Below are positions 1 to 6,010 of a DNA stretch of 6,010 nucleotides, piece after piece. The stretch comes from Sneathiella sp. (GTDB lineage Bacteria; Pseudomonadota; Alphaproteobacteria; Sneathiellales; Sneathiellaceae), in the NCBI GenBank assembly GCA_016765515.1, contig JAESPT010000418.1, positions 1 to 6,010 on the forward strand. Reading direction: 5' to 3'. How positions within the stretch are numbered: position 1 is the stretch's first letter; each line of letters begins with the position of its first letter. Below the pieces are notes generated by a model. It ran no database searches. It saw only the letters and a list, made by a program, of their open reading frames with translations, and was not told the origin of the DNA. The translations under genes were made by a program, and so were the position numbers.

Positions 1-612
1 CTTGGAGAATTTACTGAGGCTTTTCCAAAAATCGATATCTCTATTGAAACCGATCAGCGACTTGTTGATTTACGAAGTGAGCCTATAGATCTGGCAATCC
101 GCCATGGGCTTGGCGATTATGTCGGGTATAAATCGGAGTGGCTGAGCTCACCTGAATTAATCGTTGTCGGAAGTCCCCGTCTTCTGAATAGTGGTAAACC
201 AATCAATGAAGCAAAGGATTGTCTGAATTTCCGGCTTTTGCGAAACAGCACTGCTGTCTGTTCTGATTGGCAACTGTGGTGCGAAGCACGCGGCGTTGAT
301 GATAGTAAGGCACTTTACGGCCCATCCTTTCAAGATGATTTTCTCACATTAAAAGCGGTGGTTGAGGGGCAAGGCCTAGCGCTTCTCAGTGATGTTTATG
401 TGAGGGATGAATTGCGGAATAAAAGCCTGACTAAAGCGTGTGACGCAGCATGGCCGACACATTTCGCTTATTATGCGGTTGCGCTACCAACAACATTTGA
501 ACGGCCAGCAATAAAAGCGTTTATTGCTTGGCTGAAATCGGTTGCCTCTGATGAAGCGATGCCAGCCTGTGAAGAAGAATCTAACTCTGGGCTGGGGAAG
601 TGGAATGGGTAG
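1..612 (+). CDS. LysR-family transcriptional regulator, GcvA-like, C-terminal part (5' truncated)
   Basis: The frame is open from base 1 to a TAG at 610-612, giving 203 residues with no start in the window. They match the effector-binding domain of LysR-type regulators of the GcvA subgroup. Visible signatures are a 'DRLVD'-like stretch (here DQRLVDL, residues 18-24), DLAIRHGLGD (30-39), the Trp-rich DWQLW (89-93), GQGLALL (123-129) and a closing AYYAV...ERPAIKAFIAWL block (156-178). Family members are about 300 residues, so the N-terminal helix-turn-helix and linker (roughly 100 residues) lie off the left edge. A polar tail of about 23 residues follows the last domain helix. LysR proteins bind DNA as oligomers and respond to a small ligand; the ligand and targets here are unknown. 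The gene converges with the minus-strand gene that begins its stop codon at the next base. An internal TTG at 238 should not be taken as the start, because homology runs well upstream of it. Confidence 0.9.
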   Translation, partial: LGEFTEAFPKIDISIETDQRLVDLRSEPIDLAIRHGLGDYVGYKSEWLSSPELIVVGSPRLLNSGKPINEAKDCLNFRLLRNSTAVCSDWQLWCEARGVDDSKALYGPSFQDDFLTLKAVVEGQGLALLSDVYVRDELRNKSLTKACDAAWPTHFAYYAVALPTTFERPAIKAFIAWLKSVASDEAMPACEEESNSGLGKWNG

Positions 613-1131
613 TTAGTCGGCGTTGAAATCCAGCAAGCTAGGGGCTTTTTCTATTATCTCCTGGAGGATCAACTCGGCAAGTGACATGTCTTGCAGGACA
701 TTCTCATCTAACTGGTTTTTGTATTTCGGGAGGGATATTTCTGTCTGTGATCTGTAGAGGCGGCGGAGTTCTTCCTTGAAAAGATTTTGGGATCCCAAAG
801 GCAGGGTGTTTGAGGCCGTGCAAACAAATAGAAATTTTATTCCCGCCTTAATCTGTCCGTGAACCACGCCAATTCGCAAGTCATTGTATTGTTCCCGCAT
901 TTGCCCAGCTAATGTGCTGCCAGGCACTATATTTTGGAGGCGTGTTTCAACAAGAATTGAAAGAGTATCGAAATCAGCAATTTTTTTGATGAAGTCATCA
1001 TACAAACCAAAGTTATTGCTGGTGACCTCATTTTCAATTGTTGTGACCATGGAAAGTATTCGATCCGCTTTTTTCTTCATGGCTTCTTGTAAGTCGATTA
1101 TATCGGATTCTTGGTATATTTTTTTACTCAC
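613..1131 (-). CDS. Uncharacterised helical protein, paralog A (GTG start)
   Basis: I do not recognise this family. The product is 172 residues from a GTG at 1131-1129, looks soluble and mostly helical, and has no signal peptide or known catalytic motif. By hand alignment it is about 50% identical to the product of 3265-3774, with a single one-residue gap. Shared blocks include LSMV..IE, YDDF, DFDTL.ILV.TRLQN, HGQIKA, TLPLG, ELRRL, QTE, PKY and AELILQEII.KAP. The frame extends upstream to a TTG at 1161 (182 residues). I prefer the GTG because it aligns MSKK with the MAKK start of the paralog and has a GGTGA Shine-Dalgarno-like site five bases upstream. A GTG three codons further up (1140) is another option. 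The 3' end abuts the convergent LysR gene with no room for a terminator between them. A signalling or adaptor role would be a guess. Confidence 0.82.
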   Translation of the reverse strand: MSKKIYQESDIIDLQEAMKKKADRILSMVTTIENEVTSNNFGLYDDFIKKIADFDTLSILVETRLQNIVPGSTLAGQMREQYNDLRIGVVHGQIKAGIKFLFVCTASNTLPLGSQNLFKEELRRLYRSQTEISLPKYKNQLDENVLQDMSLAELILQEIIEKAPSLLDFNAD

Positions 1132-1136
1132 TGTAC

Positions 1137-1142
1137 TCACCC
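1137..1142 (-). promoter_or_regulatory. Ribosome binding site deciding the GTG start of paralog A
   Basis: On the minus strand GGGTGA sits five bases before the GTG at 1131. It matches the GGTGA part of the anti-Shine-Dalgarno complement. I see no comparable site before the upstream TTG at 1161. This supports the shorter 172-residue reading, which also lines up with the start of the paralogous protein. Confidence 0.45.
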
Positions 1143-1183
1143 GCACGCTGCCACATTTCAAGATATGTTCGAAGTCGCCCCAT

Positions 1184-1523
1184 GATTAATAATATACGCG
1201 TGTAGATAGATTACAATATAAATGATTATAGAAAATAAATGTGACGTATATGTGTGTGATTTCTCCTTAAAGAAGTATATTATGTAAATAATTATATTAA
1301 GACTGTTAATTTAATACAAAAGAAGGTGTTGGGTTTTTGATGTATTTAGTTTTGTATTTGGCAGTATTGTTGAGTTTTTTTGAACAATTTTTCTGAGATA
1401 TAAAAAATGAGGCGAAATAGTAAGAGAAATGAGTGTGCTCTTATTGGTAGATTTAAATTTTTATATAAATATTTTCAAATACATTTTCGTTGATACTATA
1501 GGTTGTTATTTGTAGGAAAAATG
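1184..1523. other. AT-rich intergenic stretch without a confident gene
   Basis: By hand count the 300 bases 1201-1500 contain about 70 G or C (23%), far below the flanking genes. Neither strand shows a convincing gene, tRNA, clear intrinsic terminator or tandem repeat. It contains the possible -10 element for paralog A, an AAGGAG on the minus strand at 1263-1268 with no start codon at usable distance, and a 28-codon plus-strand ORF (1429-1515) with only a weak ribosome site. It probably holds the paralog A promoter, and may be a junction of inserted or decayed DNA. Confidence 0.6.
1225..1230 (-). promoter_or_regulatory. Possible -10 element (TATAAT) upstream of paralog A
   Basis: The minus strand reads TATAAT here, a perfect sigma-70 -10 match about 95 bases before the GTG start of paralog A. 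No convincing -35 element lies 16-18 bases upstream. The surrounding DNA is about 23% GC, so a chance match is quite likely. Some promoter is expected in this gap, because paralog A is separated from its upstream neighbour by several hundred bases. Confidence 0.2.
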
Positions 1524-1694
1524 TTAATTTTTCGTAACGTCCATAAGGCTTTTCACTGTCTGCCGCCAGTTGAAACCTACATTGTATTCTGAGAATTTGG
1601 ATTTGTTTAACACCACTGGGTTATCAGTAGAGCGAATGGGATTGTCATTGCTTGGACTTTGATGATCAAAATCTGCGGCTCTAGTAGCGATCAA
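1524..1694 (-). other. Short protein-like reading frame: small gene or remnant of a decayed gene
   Basis: The minus strand is open from a stop at 1703-1701 to a TAA at 1526-1524. The only upstream start is a TTG at 1694, which would give 56 residues. The peptide looks protein-like, mixed in composition and ending ...YNVGFNWRQTVKSLMDVTKN. I recognise no family. GC over 1531-1690 is about 43% by hand count against 23% in the adjoining stretch, and GC shifts of this kind usually mark coding or formerly coding DNA. No Shine-Dalgarno site precedes the TTG, and in-frame ATG occurs only near the C-terminus. It lies downstream of the diheme cytochrome gene on the same strand. It could be the surviving C-terminal end of a frameshifted gene, a small translated gene, or chance. 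Confidence 0.35.
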
Positions 1695-1761
1695 GAGTTT
1701 TTATTGATAGATTGGAAAAAGTAACGTTTTCTGCTTTATCGCCGGATTGAGAACTCAGAAA

Positions 1762-2697
1762 CTAATACCCGCTGATATAATTCTCAATGGGGGGGAGTTC
1801 GTTGATGTAACGTGCTATGGCACGGATATCTTCATCCGTTAGATACTTATATCCTTCGAGCACCGCTTCTCCCATAAGGCCATCTGCCCGTTCCCAATCG
1901 GGTTTAGTACCAGATTTCAAAAAGAAGGCCATCTGATCTACTGACCAAGCAATCCCGGATGCGTGCGCAGGTGTAATGTTGGGCGCGGCATCTCCCTCAG
2001 GGCCGTCTTGTACGCCAGCCATCCACATGCTCCGATCCATAGCACCGGCAAAGTTGCGCACAGTATGGCATTCACCGCAATGAGCAAGAGCGGTCACCAG
2101 ATATGCGCCGCGATTCCATTCATTGTCCTGGGAATTAGTCGGTGTGAAATCCCCTTTATCGAAGAAGAGCAGCTTCCAAAATACCATTGGCCATCGCCAT
2201 CCAAATGGGGCGCTGACATCATGATTTTGATTCTGTTTGGCTACTTTTGGCAATGAAAACAGGTAGGCTTTTATGGCAAGGGCATCTTCGTCTTTCATCA
2301 ACGTGTAGGACGTAAAAGGGAAAACTGGAAAATAGTGAGAGCCATCGGGACGAACGCCTTTTTTAACGGCCGTTAAAAAATTTTCATCGCTCCAGTTTCC
2401 AATCCCTGTATTTTTGTCAGCAGTAATGTTTGGACTGTAAAACGTACCAAAAGGTGTTTTAAGGGGACGTCCTCCGGCAAAAGCTTCGCCGCCACCTTTC
2501 TTATCCGTATGACAACTGAAGCAGCCTCCCGCGCGAACAAGATATTCTCCACGGTCTACAATCGTGGTTGCCGCCAGGGCTGAAGAGACTGTGGTTAGTG
2601 CTGTTAAAGTCAGGAGAAAAAATCCCATCCCGCGCCATCCATTGACAGCACGAGAGGTTATTTTTACTCTGTTTAAGTTAAACTTTAAGGAGAGCAC
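1762..2697 (-). CDS. Diheme cytochrome c, exported (COG2010-type, like dehydrogenase cytochrome subunits)
   Basis: The 311-residue product has two heme-binding CXXCH motifs, CFSCH (59-63) and CGECH (207-211), each starting a cytochrome c domain. Each domain carries the typical PNIT element (TPFGTFYSPNIT near 81-92, APNIT near 238-242). Candidate axial methionines are Met134 and Met275. This layout matches diheme cytochromes related to the cytochrome subunits of membrane-bound alcohol and aldehyde dehydrogenases. Its role is electron transfer on the periplasmic side; the donor is unknown. The GTG start overlaps the stop of the upstream monoheme cytochrome by one base (TAGTG), which suggests translational coupling. 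An ATG at codon 24 (2628-2626) would place the start directly at the hydrophobic leader MGFFLLTLTALTTVSSALA, with likely cleavage after ALA at 42. From the GTG, the leader has an unusually long basic N-terminal region, so the start is uncertain. Confidence 0.93.
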   Translation of the reverse strand: MLSLKFNLNRVKITSRAVNGWRGMGFFLLTLTALTTVSSALAATTIVDRGEYLVRAGGCFSCHTDKKGGGEAFAGGRPLKTPFGTFYSPNITADKNTGIGNWSDENFLTAVKKGVRPDGSHYFPVFPFTSYTLMKDEDALAIKAYLFSLPKVAKQNQNHDVSAPFGWRWPMVFWKLLFFDKGDFTPTNSQDNEWNRGAYLVTALAHCGECHTVRNFAGAMDRSMWMAGVQDGPEGDAAPNITPAHASGIAWSVDQMAFFLKSGTKPDWERADGLMGEAVLEGYKYLTDEDIRAIARYINELPPIENYISGY

Positions 2698-3113
2698 TAT
2701 TTCATTTTCTTGCGGCGTTCAGCGTCACGAATGTCATAATGGCACGCGTTGCAGGATTGCATGACGCCATTAATCGCATTGGCCACGTCTTTTTCCTCTC
2801 CCGATTTGGCTGCCGCAACTAATATAGCGGCGGCATCGGCTACTTTACCATGGCCTTTACGGGCGGCAGGAGGGAGCATTTCAATACCTGAAATATAAGC
2901 TTCGCGTTTCTGCAATCCCTCGGCAATAGTCGCGGCCCGCTTCATATCGAAAACCATCATGGCAGCCGTGATGCTCTGAATATCATTGAGACCTGCCACC
3001 ATGGCTCCCCATACAGGTTTTGGCGCATGTTTTTTCTGTGCGACGGCAGCGCCGGCGAAAACCAGTGTTGCACCAATAGCGACAGCGATTGGCAGTGCGA
3101 TTATTTTTTTCAT
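2697..3113 (-). CDS. Class II-like monoheme cytochrome c, exported
   Basis: The 138-residue product has a Sec-type leader (MKK, then a hydrophobic stretch ending AGAAVA, likely cleaved after residue 25). It carries a single CXXCH heme site, CNACH, at 121-125, close to the C-terminus. A C-terminal heme site in a roughly 110-residue mature helical chain is the hallmark of class II cytochromes (cytochrome c' / c-556 four-helix bundle). Met38 in the first helix could be the sixth ligand, as in low-spin c-556 types, but this is inferred. I chose the ATG at 3113 over the TTG one codon earlier because GGGAG lies seven bases before the ATG. It is the first gene of a two-cistron unit with the diheme cytochrome, overlapping it by one base. 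The two probably pass electrons in the same periplasmic chain; no oxidoreductase partner is in the window. Confidence 0.9.
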   Translation of the reverse strand: MKKIIALPIAVAIGATLVFAGAAVAQKKHAPKPVWGAMVAGLNDIQSITAAMMVFDMKRAATIAEGLQKREAYISGIEMLPPAARKGHGKVADAAAILVAAAKSGEEKDVANAINGVMQSCNACHYDIRDAERRKKMK

Positions 3114-3264
3114 CAATGATCTCCCAGATTGCTCTTTGTCAGTTTTTTCTTAAATATTTTTCAGTAACAAAAAGGTAGCTTTAATTAGAGTATCAAGGAA
3201 GTTCAAATTGGCTGTTTTAAGCTCAGAATAGCTATTATCACGTAAATATGATCAGGGTCTAATT
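3114..3264. other. Intergenic region upstream of the cytochrome pair
   Basis: These 151 bases separate paralog B from the cytochrome unit. They probably hold the cytochrome promoter, but I cannot place a convincing -35/-10 pair. A TTGAAC on the minus strand (3206-3201) has only a poor -10 partner at 17 bases. A perfect 10-base palindrome, AATAGCTATT, lies at 3227-3236, about 115 bases before the start, and could be an operator half or chance. I see no GC-rich hairpin with a T-run after paralog B, so read-through from upstream is possible. Paralog B ends with two closely spaced in-frame stops (TAA, AAT, TAG). Confidence 0.4.
3121..3125 (-). promoter_or_regulatory. Ribosome binding site of the monoheme cytochrome gene
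   Basis: The minus strand reads GGGAG, seven bases before the ATG at 3113. The spacing fits the ATG better than the TTG at 3116 and fixes the start. Confidence 0.7.
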
Positions 3265-3774
3265 TTAGGAGAAGTTCAATAGTCCTGGTGCTTTATCAAT
3301 GATTTCCTGAAGAATGAGTTCAGCAGTCTCTAAATCTCCCATAGTCTCCTTACTAAGCATCCCTTCATATTTGGGGTTCGCAAGTTCGGTTTGAAGGTTA
3401 AAGAGACGGCGGAGTTCTGATGAAAACAGGTCTTTTGCGCCCAGAGGAAGAGTTGCCGTGGCACTCAATATAAAGAAAAATTTCATGCTGGCCTTGATCT
3501 GACCATGGGCAACGACGATTTTTAGTTTGTTATACTGATCTCGCAGCTCTTGCGTACTATCGGCGTCCAATTCCATATTCTGCAAACGGGTGCCGACTAG
3601 AATAGCCAGTGTGTCAAAATCCATCGCACGGCGCACAAAATCGTCATACATGGCATAGCTGTTCTTGTTTGCATCCGTTTCGATGTTTTGGACCATAGAC
3701 AGGACCTGTTTGGCCTTTCTTTCCATAGCCACCAGCAATTCTGTCACTTCACTTTTTTTGTATTTCTTAGCCAT
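3265..3774 (-). CDS. Uncharacterised helical protein, paralog B
   Basis: The 169-residue product is of a family I do not recognise. It starts at a clear ATG (3774) with GGAAAG six bases upstream. The sequence is rich in charged residues and leucine, mostly helical in character, with no signal peptide and no cysteine or metal motif. A moderately hydrophobic stretch, KFFFILSATATLPLG (98-112), is probably a buried helix rather than a membrane span. It is about half identical to the product of 613-1131, most strongly at residues 52-66 (DFDTL.ILV.TRLQN), 90-95 (HGQIKA), 108-112 (TLPLG), 120-124 (ELRRL) and 151-163 (AELILQEII.KAP). It follows the oxoprolinase gene by 39 bases on the same strand, so the two are probably co-transcribed. 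It lies 151 bases upstream of the cytochrome pair. Nothing in the sequence shows its function. Confidence 0.85.
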   Translation of the reverse strand: MAKKYKKSEVTELLVAMERKAKQVLSMVQNIETDANKNSYAMYDDFVRRAMDFDTLAILVGTRLQNMELDADSTQELRDQYNKLKIVVAHGQIKASMKFFFILSATATLPLGAKDLFSSELRRLFNLQTELANPKYEGMLSKETMGDLETAELILQEIIDKAPGLLNFS

Positions 3775-3780
3775 TTTTGA

Positions 3781-3786
3781 CTTTCC
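3781..3786 (-). promoter_or_regulatory. Ribosome binding site of paralog B
   Basis: The minus strand reads GGAAAG six bases before the ATG at 3774. It lies inside the 39-base gap after the oxoprolinase stop, so paralog B has its own initiation signal even if it is transcribed with the upstream gene. Confidence 0.5.
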
Positions 3787-3813
3787 AATTAGTCACATCG
3801 CAAAAAAGATTGC

Positions 3814-6010
3814 TTATATTTTACCATAACCGCCGCCGCTTGGCGTTTGAATGACAAAGATATCATCAGGTAACATGATTGTTTTATCCCTACCTTCAAG
3901 GGACTCTTTTTCGCCGGAGCGGCGTATGATCCACTGATTACCAACTTGCCCTGACGCAGCGCCTGCAAGTCCAAAGGGAGGGACTATGCGATGACTGGCG
4001 AGGATGGCCGCTGTCATTTCTTCATGAAACCGTATTTTACGAAGAGTTCCGTCTCCGCCATTATGCTTTCCGTTACCGCCGGAGCCCTTGCGTATTTCAA
4101 AACTCTCCAATGTCACAGGAAAACGCCATTCCAGAACTTCCGGATCTGTAAGCCTGGCATTTGTCATGTGGGTGTGAACGGCGCTGGTGCCGTCAAAATG
4201 AGGGCCCGCTCCAGATCCACCGCAGATGGTTTCGTAATATTGGTACTGGTCATTTCCAAAGGTGAAATTGTTCATTGTTCCTTGTGCCGCGGCCATCACA
4301 TTCAATGCGCCAAAGAGGCAATCAGTAATACATTGTGAGGTTTCAACATTACCGGCAACAACGGCAGCAGGATATTCAGGAGCAAGCATCGAGCCTTTGG
4401 GAATTATTATTTGCAGTGGCTTCAGGCAACCTGCATTAAGGGGAATGTCGCTGTCTACCAGGCATCTAAAGACATAAAGAACGGCCGCAGTTGTCACTGC
4501 TTTCGGCGCGTTGTAATTCGTCGGATGTTGTCCGCTTGTTCCTGTGAAATCTATGATTGCTGTCCGATTTTCCTTATCAATGGAAATTTTGACCTTGATT
4601 TCATAGCCATCATCCATTGGATAGGTGAAAGTGCCATCCTTCAAGACGTCTAAAACCCGACGTACAGATTCTTCGGCATTGTCTTGGACATGTTGCATAT
4701 ATGCATGCACTACATGCAATCCATAATGATCCACCATTTTACGGAGTTCATGTATTCCTTTTTCGCACGCAGCAATTTGTGCTTTAAGGTCTGCAATATT
4801 CTGGTAGGTGTTTCTGGAAGGGTAGGGACCGGACTCAAGGAGGCGCACCATTTGCTCTTCTAGGAATTCACCACCGTCGACCATCAGAATATTATCGAGA
4901 AGAACGCCTTCTTCCTCAACCAACCTACTGTCCGGTGGCATGGAGCCGGGTGTCAGCCCGCCTATATCCGCATGATGACCGCGACTTGCCACGTAAAACA
5001 GAATATCTTCATGTTTGCCGTCAAAGACGGGTGTTATGACAGTAACATCGGGAAGATGTGTCCCACCATTATAGGGAGCATTGAGAACAAAAACGTCTCT
5101 CGCCTTCATGGTTTTTCCATGTTTATGGATAACGGATTTGATGCTCTGGGACATAGACCCTAAATGCACGGGCATATGAGGAGCATTAGCAATTAGCTCT
5201 CCATTCAGATCGAATATTGCACAGGAAAAATCCAGTCTTTCCTTTATGTTGACCGAATAGGCTGTTTTTTCCAGGACGGTGCCCATCTGCTCTGCCGCGT
5301 TCATGAAAAGATTGTTAAACACCTCTAGCATGATGGGATCTACAGTGGTTCCGATGGCTTTCGTCCGTTTTAGCGCTTCAACACGGGTGAGGACGAGATC
5401 CTTGCGGGTCGAGAGTTCTGCTTGCCATCCGGCTTCAACAACCGTTGTTCCGGTTTTTTCGACGATCACTGCCGGACCTGTAACTTTTTGTGCCGGGTGA
5501 AGATCATCACGATCAAAAAAGCCGCAAGATTGATGTTTATTTTGAACGAATAGTGTTTTTTCTATGATTGGAACCGGAGGAAGATTACTGGCTTTTTCTG
5601 TCGATGTCAGGAGACTGGGCAGGTCGTCTGCCAAGCCAACTATTTCTACGGCAATGGCTTCTACGACCAGTTTTTTTTCGGGGCTTACAAATCCAAAACG
5701 TTGTAGATGTCCCTTTTCAAATGCAGAGATAATGTCTTTAAACGGGGCGCTATCCACAAGAATAGTAGTATCTGATCCCTCGTATTTGATATGCAGTTTT
5801 TTCTCTACACGAATTCGGTTTTGCGGGACATCCTGTGCCCGCATTTCTTTCAGGCCGTCGGCAGCGAGAGCAGTCAGGCCTTTTGACAGGTTCGGCATTG
5901 CTTCTTTTTGCAGAAGGGCTTCAATGGATCGTTCTTTCATTATACGAAGATCAGCCAAACCCATGCCAAAGGCAGACAAAACGCCGGCATACGGGTGAAG
6001 AAGGATTTTA
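3814..6010 (-). CDS. 5-oxoprolinase-type HyuA-HyuB fusion, C-terminal part (5' truncated at window edge)
   Basis: The frame is open from the right edge to a TAA at 3816-3814, giving 731 residues. It opens with HPYAGVLSAFGMGLAD (5-20), a motif inside HyuA, so the TTG at 5979 is not the true start. Residues 1 to about 205 are the end of the hydantoinase/oxoprolinase A part. The B part follows from DPIMLEVF (224-231), with PHMPVHLGSM (277-286), APYNGGTHLPD (311-321), SRGHHADIGG (342-351), HTHMTNARLTDPEVLEWRFP (612-631), SGGNGKHNGGDG (643-654) and the terminal SGGGYG (724-729). A and B on one chain is the arrangement of ATP-dependent 5-oxoprolinases (about 1200 residues), which open 5-oxo-L-proline to glutamate in the cytoplasm. 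About 470 N-terminal residues, including the ATP site, are missing. A hydantoinase or another ATP-dependent amidohydrolase of this family remains possible. Confidence 0.93.
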   Translation of the reverse strand, partial: KILLHPYAGVLSAFGMGLADLRIMKERSIEALLQKEAMPNLSKGLTALAADGLKEMRAQDVPQNRIRVEKKLHIKYEGSDTTILVDSAPFKDIISAFEKGHLQRFGFVSPEKKLVVEAIAVEIVGLADDLPSLLTSTEKASNLPPVPIIEKTLFVQNKHQSCGFFDRDDLHPAQKVTGPAVIVEKTGTTVVEAGWQAELSTRKDLVLTRVEALKRTKAIGTTVDPIMLEVFNNLFMNAAEQMGTVLEKTAYSVNIKERLDFSCAIFDLNGELIANAPHMPVHLGSMSQSIKSVIHKHGKTMKARDVFVLNAPYNGGTHLPDVTVITPVFDGKHEDILFYVASRGHHADIGGLTPGSMPPDSRLVEEEGVLLDNILMVDGGEFLEEQMVRLLESGPYPSRNTYQNIADLKAQIAACEKGIHELRKMVDHYGLHVVHAYMQHVQDNAEESVRRVLDVLKDGTFTYPMDDGYEIKVKISIDKENRTAIIDFTGTSGQHPTNYNAPKAVTTAAVLYVFRCLVDSDIPLNAGCLKPLQIIIPKGSMLAPEYPAAVVAGNVETSQCITDCLFGALNVMAAAQGTMNNFTFGNDQYQYYETICGGSGAGPHFDGTSAVHTHMTNARLTDPEVLEWRFPVTLESFEIRKGSGGNGKHNGGDGTLRKIRFHEEMTAAILASHRIVPPFGLAGAASGQVGNQWIIRRSGEKESLEGRDKTIMLPDDIFVIQTPSGGGYGKI

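Noticed and set aside
884..1189. Plus-strand open frame of 101 codons
   Set aside because: It lies antisense to paralog A, whose sequence is conserved with paralog B. The translation has low-complexity Ser/Phe character and no ribosome site.
1263..1268. Strong Shine-Dalgarno-like AAGGAG on the minus strand
   Set aside because: No ATG, GTG or TTG follows at 5-10 bases, so it cannot be tied to a gene.
1429..1515. Plus-strand 28-residue hydrophobic ORF (starts MSVLLLVDL), a possible small toxin or membrane peptide
   Set aside because: It lies in very AT-rich DNA where Phe, Ile, Leu and Tyr codons arise by chance. The ribosome site is weak, with poor spacing, and there is no antisense RNA signature or partner.
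1717..1733. Possible terminator hairpin after the diheme cytochrome (GAAAA / TTTTC arms around AGTAACG)
   Set aside because: The stem is only five mostly A-T pairs and no T-run follows on the minus strand.
3800..3813. Small inverted repeat GCAA...TTGC between the oxoprolinase and paralog B genes
   Set aside because: A four-base stem is too weak to call a terminator, and no T-run follows it on the minus strand.
3789..3974. Minus-strand 61-codon ORF overlapping the 3' end of the oxoprolinase gene
   Set aside because: It lies in another frame within the conserved C-terminal HyuB sequence and has no recognisable features.
5564..5998. Plus-strand 144-codon ORF opposite the oxoprolinase gene
   Set aside because: It is antisense to well-conserved HyuA sequence. 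The Arg/Ser-rich translation is typical of a shadow frame.

Overview
The window looks like bacterial chromosome, most likely from a Gram-negative proteobacterium of moderate GC, and I would guess an alphaproteobacterium. The grounds are a GcvA-type LysR regulator, exported c-type cytochromes with Sec-type leaders, and a fused HyuA-HyuB oxoprolinase. The genus cannot be told from the sequence.

Layout, left to right. Positions 1-612 (+) hold the C-terminal two thirds of a LysR-family regulator whose start lies off the window. It converges with, and directly abuts, an uncharacterised minus-strand gene (613-1131, 'paralog A'). Positions 1132-1761 contain no confident gene. The part up to about 1525 is strikingly AT-rich (about 23% GC by hand count over 1201-1500). 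The part from about 1524 to 1700 rises to about 43% GC and carries a protein-like short minus-strand reading frame, either a small gene or a gene remnant. Positions 1762-3113 (-) are a two-gene cytochrome unit: a class II-like monoheme cytochrome c, followed with a 1-nt overlap by a diheme cytochrome c. Positions 3265-3774 (-) hold 'paralog B', about 50% identical to paralog A by hand alignment. Positions 3814-6010 (-) are the C-terminal 731 residues of a 5-oxoprolinase-type HyuA-HyuB fusion that runs off the right edge.

All genes except the LysR gene are on the minus strand, so transcription probably runs right to left: oxoprolinase, paralog B (39-bp gap), cytochrome pair (151-bp gap), then paralog A after a long AT-rich gap. 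The oxoprolinase hydrolyses 5-oxoproline or a related cyclic amide with ATP in the cytoplasm. The cytochromes carry electrons in the periplasm or at the membrane. No dehydrogenase partner for the cytochromes is visible, and nothing links the two functions biochemically.

The most notable point is the pair of paralogous, all-helical-looking proteins of unknown function that bracket the cytochrome genes. I found no mobile element, CRISPR array, tRNA or rRNA in the window.
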